The notes under the pieces are model-generated. The model searched no databases. It was not told where the DNA came from and saw only the letters and a program-made list of their open reading frames with translations. Positions 5,063 to 8,374 of a stretch of DNA of 8,374 nt are shown piece after piece. The number at the start of each line of letters is the position of its first letter. Within the stretch, counting starts at the first letter, position 1. This DNA is from Phycisphaerales bacterium UBA1926. Lineage in GTDB: Bacteria > Planctomycetota > Phycisphaerae > Phycisphaerales > UBA1924. The DNA lies in NCBI GenBank assembly GCA_002337215.1, contig DDFO01000058.1, positions 83,254 to 91,627 on the forward strand, in the 5' to 3' direction. The position numbers were made by a program, and so were the translations under genes.

Positions 5063-6730
5063 ATGCGATCGCGCAATACTATCAAGAACGCGGCGATGAC
5101 CGCCCTCGTCGTGGGCCTCGCCGGCCTGCTCGGGGCGTGTGAATCGACCGGTACGACCACAAGCACCGCGCCGCGCGGCGCGGGTTCGGGCTCGCCGACG
5201 TTCCTGTCGACGCCGTCCGCCAAGCCCGCTGCGAAGCCCGCAGCTCGGGCCGCGGACCCCGCCCCGGCCGCTCCGGTCGTCCGTCGCACCGCCGCGCCGG
5301 CCCGGAACAACTGCAACTACAGCCCTGATGCGGGCGCTGGCATGGGTGTCGCCGCGATGGCGTTCCCGACCGGCGATGCCGGCAGCAGCGCCCTGATGCT
5401 CCACACCGTGATGCCCAACCAGGTCCGTCGCGGTGCGGAATTCGGGTACGAGTACCACATCACCAACATCACCGGTGGCACACTCCAGAACGTCGCGGTC
5501 ACCCTCGAGAGCCAGAGCAACCTCGACGTTATCAGCGCCACCCCGGCCGCAATGAGCGGCGCCGCGGGCAACACCTGGGCGATCGGTGATCTCGGCCCCT
5601 GCGAGACCCGCGTCATCCGCGTGACCGCGACCGCCAACTCGACCGGCACCGCCGGCAACTGCGTGAGCGTGTCTTACAACAACTCGCTCTGCGCCGTCAC
5701 CCAGGTCGTCGATCCGGAACTGACCATCGCGAAGACCGCGACCCCGCGCGTCCTCCGCTGCGATCCGATCACCCTCACCTATGAGGTCTGCAACCCGGGC
5801 ACCGGCGTCGCCAGCGGCGTCGTCATCCGTGACACCCTGCCCAACGGTCTGACCGTCAACGGCAGCCGCAACATCGAGATCCCCGTCGGCGACCTCGCCG
5901 CCGGCGAATGCGCGACCCGCGAGGTCGTCGCGATGGCCGCCAGCACCGGCGAGTTCTGCTCGCCCGCCGCCGCCGCTTCCGGCGAAGGCCTGACCGCCAA
6001 CTCGGGTGAGCCCTGCACCGTCGTGGTTGCCCCGAGCCTGGAGATCGCGTGCAACGCCCGCGATCGTCAGTACATCGGCCGCAACTCGCAGTACGAGTTC
6101 ACCGTCTCCAACAACGGTGACGGCGTTGCCGCCAACACCGTCGTCAACGTCTCGCTCCCGGGCGGCGCTGAGTTCGTCAGCGGCTCCAACGGTGCGATGC
6201 CCACCGGCAACACCGTTGCCTTCCAGGTCGGCAGCCTCCGTCCCGGTGCGTCCGAGACGGTCAGCGTGACACTCAAGGCCCGCACCGCCGGCGACTTCCG
6301 CGTCGGTGCCACCGCCTCGGGCAACTGCGCCGAGCCGGTCAGCACCCAGTGCGAGACCAACTTCCGCGGCATCCCGGCCATCCTCCTCGAGGTCGTCGAC
6401 CTCGTCGACCCGGTCGAGGTGGGCACCACGACCACCTACCGCATCACGGTTACCAACCAGGGCTCGGCCGCTGACCAGAACGTCCGCATCACCTGCGTCC
6501 TGCCCGACGAGCAGGAGTTCGTCAACGCCACCGGCGCGACGAGCAGCACGATGAGCGGCAAGACCGTGACCTTCAACCCGGTCGCGACCCTCGCGCCGGG
6601 TGCCCAGGCTTCCTGGGACCTCGTCGTCCGTGCGACCGGCGAGGCTGACGTCCGCTTCGCGGTCGAGATGACCAGCGACTCCTTCACGCGTCCGGTGCGT
6701 GAGACCGAGTCGACCAACCTCTACGAGTAA
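5063..6730 (+). CDS. Secreted DUF11-repeat lipoprotein, Cys-containing, function unknown
   Basis: A 555-aa envelope protein. Residues 1-25 form a lipoprotein signal peptide: basic start MRSRNTIK, hydrophobic core, lipobox LGAC with lipidated Cys26. Residue 27 is Glu, not Asp; by the E. coli rule that would favour the outer membrane. A flexible Thr/Ala/Pro linker rich in AKPA-type units follows to about 80. Then come about four Ig-like DUF11 repeats (about 111-219, 220-325, 326-439, 440-550), each starting with a short hydrophobic strand (for example LTIAKTA, LEIACNA), a Y-x-(I/V/L)-x-(N/V)-x-N core such as YRITVTNQG, and an LxPG-type turn as in SLRPGAS. Cysteines lie at 84, 180, 200, 210, 233, 243, 283, 299, 318, 330, 422, 430 and 478, which suggests disulfides outside the cytoplasm. 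Such repeats occur in planctomycete surface proteins and in chlamydial OmcB. A structural envelope role is likely but unproven. It is monocistronic, with its own terminator. Confidence 0.88.
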   Translation: MRSRNTIKNAAMTALVVGLAGLLGACESTGTTTSTAPRGAGSGSPTFLSTPSAKPAAKPAARAADPAPAAPVVRRTAAPARNNCNYSPDAGAGMGVAAMAFPTGDAGSSALMLHTVMPNQVRRGAEFGYEYHITNITGGTLQNVAVTLESQSNLDVISATPAAMSGAAGNTWAIGDLGPCETRVIRVTATANSTGTAGNCVSVSYNNSLCAVTQVVDPELTIAKTATPRVLRCDPITLTYEVCNPGTGVASGVVIRDTLPNGLTVNGSRNIEIPVGDLAAGECATREVVAMAASTGEFCSPAAAASGEGLTANSGEPCTVVVAPSLEIACNARDRQYIGRNSQYEFTVSNNGDGVAANTVVNVSLPGGAEFVSGSNGAMPTGNTVAFQVGSLRPGASETVSVTLKARTAGDFRVGATASGNCAEPVSTQCETNFRGIPAILLEVVDLVDPVEVGTTTTYRITVTNQGSAADQNVRITCVLPDEQEFVNATGATSSTMSGKTVTFNPVATLAPGAQASWDLVVRATGEADVRFAVEMTSDSFTRPVRETESTNLYE

Positions 6731-6761
6731 TCCTCGCAGAGTCTGGCAACTTGATTCTGAC

Positions 6762-6794
6762 ACAGGCCCGCGGGAAACCGCGGGCCTGTTCTTT
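6762..6794 (+). terminator. Intrinsic terminator of the DUF11 gene
   Basis: A perfect 12-bp GC-rich stem (ACAGGCCCGCGG at 6762-6773 with 6778-6789) closes a GAAA tetraloop and is followed by TTCTTT. It begins 32 bases after the stop codon. Very stable by eye. Confidence 0.9.
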
Positions 6795-6837
6795 GCGCGG
6801 TTCTCTCTTTGCTCACGGCCCAGTTCCACCCAGCCGA

Positions 6838-6867
6838 GCGCCCGTAACGCCTTTGGCGTACGAGCGC
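6838..6867. other. Imperfect hairpin between the two convergent terminators
   Basis: GCGC (6838-6841) pairs with GCGC (6864-6867). Then, after a C/A mismatch, CGTA (6843-6846) pairs with TACG (6859-6862), and CGCC (6848-6851) with GGCG (6855-6858), with one bulged A and a TTT loop. No T tract follows on either strand, so it is not an intrinsic terminator by itself. It may be a relic or a backup pause structure. Confidence 0.4.
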
Positions 6868-6870
6868 ACG

Positions 6871-6894
6871 AAAAAGCCCGCTGAAGCGGGCTTT
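6871..6894 (-). terminator. Intrinsic terminator of icd (minus strand)
   Basis: A 9-bp stem, AAAGCCCGC (6873-6881) with GCGGGCTTT (6886-6894), and a TGAA loop. Read on the minus strand it ends in a run of five T (complement of 6871-6875) and lies 25 bases after the icd stop codon. The shorter TTT on the plus side may give weak bidirectional action. Confidence 0.85.
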
Positions 6895-6919
6895 GTTCGA
6901 AGCAATGGAAGGCGTGCGG

Positions 6920-8374
6920 TTACTGGCCCTGCGCCAGGCTGTAGCCGGGCAGGCCGTCATAGGTCCGCAGCGGCTGGAAGTCTGCGACCTCGAACTTCTC
7001 GGCGACCTTCCGCAGCAGATGCACCGTGGGCATCTGCCCGATCTGGCCAAGATGCAGATCCGGGTCGCGGAGCTCAAACCGCACGCGGCAGTAGTCCACA
7101 ATCTCGGTGTAAAGCGAGCCGCTCGGCCAAACCTGCGTTCCCCGGCTCGACATCATCGTGACCTTGAACGGCGTGCCCTCCGCGATCCGCTCCATCCGTC
7201 GGGCGAGATCGAGCACAGGGATCACCGTCGCGACGTAGATATCGCAACCCGCCACCTGGCTCGGCGTCGTCTCGAAGGTCCGCATCAGGCGGTTGACGTT
7301 CGGCCTTGTCGGCGGTGTATACGAAGGTGCGTTCGTCTCGGGAACGGTCCTCGCCTCGCGCCCCGAGGGCTGCTTGCCAAGCCGATCGGCGATCGCCTGC
7401 GCGAACGCGGATGTGCCGACGGGTTGCTTCTCGCCCTTCACGTCGCCGGTGTGCACGCCGTCCTCGAGCGTCGCGAGCAGCGCGTTCTCGATCAGCACCG
7501 CGTCGTGGTGCAGACCGAGATGCCGCAGCATCATCAGCCCGCTCAGCAGCAGGCTCGTCGGGTTCGCGATCCCCTTGCCCGCGATATCGGGGGCCGTTCC
7601 GTGCACCGCCTCGAAGATCGCGATCTGGTCGCCGATGTTCGCGGAGGGCGCAAACCCGAGCCCACCCACGAGACCCGCCGCGAGATCGCTGACGATGTCG
7701 CCCTGGAGGTTGGGCAGCACGACCATCTTGTACGCCTCGGGGCGGAGCACGAGGTTCATGCACAGCGCGTCGATGATCACGTCCGCCGTCTCGATCGTCG
7801 GGTGATCGTCTGCGGTGTTGTGGAACCGCTCGAGGAACATCCCGTCGGTCATCTTCATGATGTTCGCCTTGTGCGCACAATGCACGAGGTCGATCCCGAG
7901 CGTCTCGGCCGTCTTGAACGCGAACCGGTGCACCTGGTCACACCCGGGGGCGCTGATCAGCCGCTTGCATTCAACGACGTCGCTCGTCAGCCTGTTCTCC
8001 ACGCCGCCGTAGGTGTCCTCGATATTCTCGCGGACCACGTAGATGTCGACCGGCACGCCCGCCCGGCTGAAGACCGTGTCCACCCCAGGCAGGCTCTGGA
8101 AGTGCCGAAGATTCGCGAACGTCGCGAACGTCTTGCGGAGCGTGACGTTGATCGACTTGCCACCCCCGCCAATCGGCGTCCCCATGGGCCCCTTGTAGAG
8201 CAGGCCCGTCGTCTCAATCGTCTCGATCGCCTCGTCGGTCATCCCACGGGTATCACCAGCCGCGAACACCCGTTCGCCCATCTCCACCGGGATGAACTCG
8301 ATCGAATCGAGCACCCCCGCGGCCTGGAAGACCGCGAGACAGGCGTCCGCGATCTCAGGGCCGATGCCGTCGCC
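6920..8374 (-). CDS. icd: Isocitrate dehydrogenase, long form with extra C-terminal domain, N-terminus outside the window
   Basis: Oxidative decarboxylation of isocitrate to 2-oxoglutarate in the TCA cycle. The frame runs off the window end; the 484 visible residues begin [11 protein letters not shown], the conserved first strand-loop, so only a short N-terminal piece is missing. GTG 8314 is internal. Visible (fragment numbering): the substrate loop KSINVTLRK with Ser74 and its Arg residues, [14 protein letters not shown] with Tyr122, [14 protein letters not shown] with the catalytic Lys, [20 protein letters not shown] with the metal-binding Asp pair, and [15 protein letters not shown]. After about residue 360 comes an extra domain including [12 protein letters not shown], as in the long Thermus/Rickettsia-type enzymes (about 480-500 aa), unlike E. 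coli Icd (416 aa). At the cofactor site Asp253, Ile254 and Ala260 replace E. coli Lys344, Tyr345 and Val351, pointing to NAD rather than NADP. It is convergent with the DUF11 gene. Isopropylmalate dehydrogenase is excluded by the Ser substrate loop and the extra domain. Confidence 0.93.
   Translation of the reverse strand, partial: GDGIGPEIADACLAVFQAAGVLDSIEFIPVEMGERVFAAGDTRGMTDEAIETIETTGLLYKGPMGTPIGGGGKSINVTLRKTFATFANLRHFQSLPGVDTVFSRAGVPVDIYVVRENIEDTYGGVENRLTSDVVECKRLISAPGCDQVHRFAFKTAETLGIDLVHCAHKANIMKMTDGMFLERFHNTADDHPTIETADVIIDALCMNLVLRPEAYKMVVLPNLQGDIVSDLAAGLVGGLGFAPSANIGDQIAIFEAVHGTAPDIAGKGIANPTSLLLSGLMMLRHLGLHHDAVLIENALLATLEDGVHTGDVKGEKQPVGTSAFAQAIADRLGKQPSGREARTVPETNAPSYTPPTRPNVNRLMRTFETTPSQVAGCDIYVATVIPVLDLARRMERIAEGTPFKVTMMSSRGTQVWPSGSLYTEIVDYCRVRFELRDPDLHLGQIGQMPTVHLLRKVAEKFEVADFQPLRTYDGLPGYSLAQGQ

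Noticed and set aside
4910..6829. A 639-codon open frame on the minus strand, antisense to the DUF11 lipoprotein gene
   Set aside because: It is a shadow of GC-rich codon usage: its product is a monotonous mix of Gly, Arg, Asp, Val and Ala with no recognisable motif. The plus-strand gene has a signal peptide, lipobox, repeats, a strong ribosome-binding site and a terminator.
1..8374. CRISPR array, tRNA, rRNA, insertion sequence, phage or defence genes
   Set aside because: No regularly spaced repeats, cloverleaf, transposase motif or terminal inverted repeats were seen. All large frames are accounted for by housekeeping or envelope genes.

Overview
The window is an ordinary-looking stretch of chromosome from a GC-rich bacterium. 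It carries six protein genes, two of them cut by the window edges. No mobile element, CRISPR array, rRNA or tRNA was recognised. The gene set (DnaK, RdgB, an ALDH7-family dehydrogenase, RpiA, a Cys-containing DUF11-repeat lipoprotein, and a long isocitrate dehydrogenase with an extra C-terminal domain) would fit a planctomycete, perhaps of the Phycisphaerae. That placement is an inference from content and style, not a phylogenetic result.

Layout, left to right. (1) 1-1503, plus strand: the 3' three quarters of dnaK, closed by a strong intrinsic terminator at 1559-1582. (2) 1583-1789: a non-coding stretch with two further hairpins, two copies of a CU-rich octamer and a 14-bp terminator-like hairpin. 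This is the best candidate for an undescribed small RNA. (3) 1790-2491, minus strand: rdgB, the dITP/XTP pyrophosphatase. (4) 2492-2559: a 68-bp divergent promoter region in which each gene has a -10-like box five bases from its start codon, suggesting leaderless mRNAs. (5) 2560-4125 and 4118-4822, plus strand: an ALDH7/antiquitin-type aldehyde dehydrogenase overlapping rpiA, which starts with TTG. (6) 4823-5062: a leader region with a possible 28-codon ORF, a possible promoter and a stem-loop. (7) 5063-6730, plus strand: a secreted lipoprotein with about four DUF11-like repeats and 13 cysteines besides the lipidated one. (8) 6731-6919: a convergent intergenic region with one terminator for each flanking gene and a third hairpin between them. 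(9) 6920-8374, minus strand: isocitrate dehydrogenase, lacking only a short N-terminal piece beyond the window edge.

The genes do not form one pathway. They cover protein folding (DnaK), nucleotide-pool cleaning (RdgB), semialdehyde oxidation (ALDH7), the pentose phosphate pathway (RpiA), the cell envelope (DUF11 lipoprotein) and the TCA cycle (Icd). The only likely operon is ALDH7-rpiA. No clearly new multi-gene system was seen. The points most worth following are the candidate sRNA after dnaK, the mirrored leaderless promoters, the NAD-type cofactor signature in a long-form isocitrate dehydrogenase, and the altered active-site loops of RpiA.
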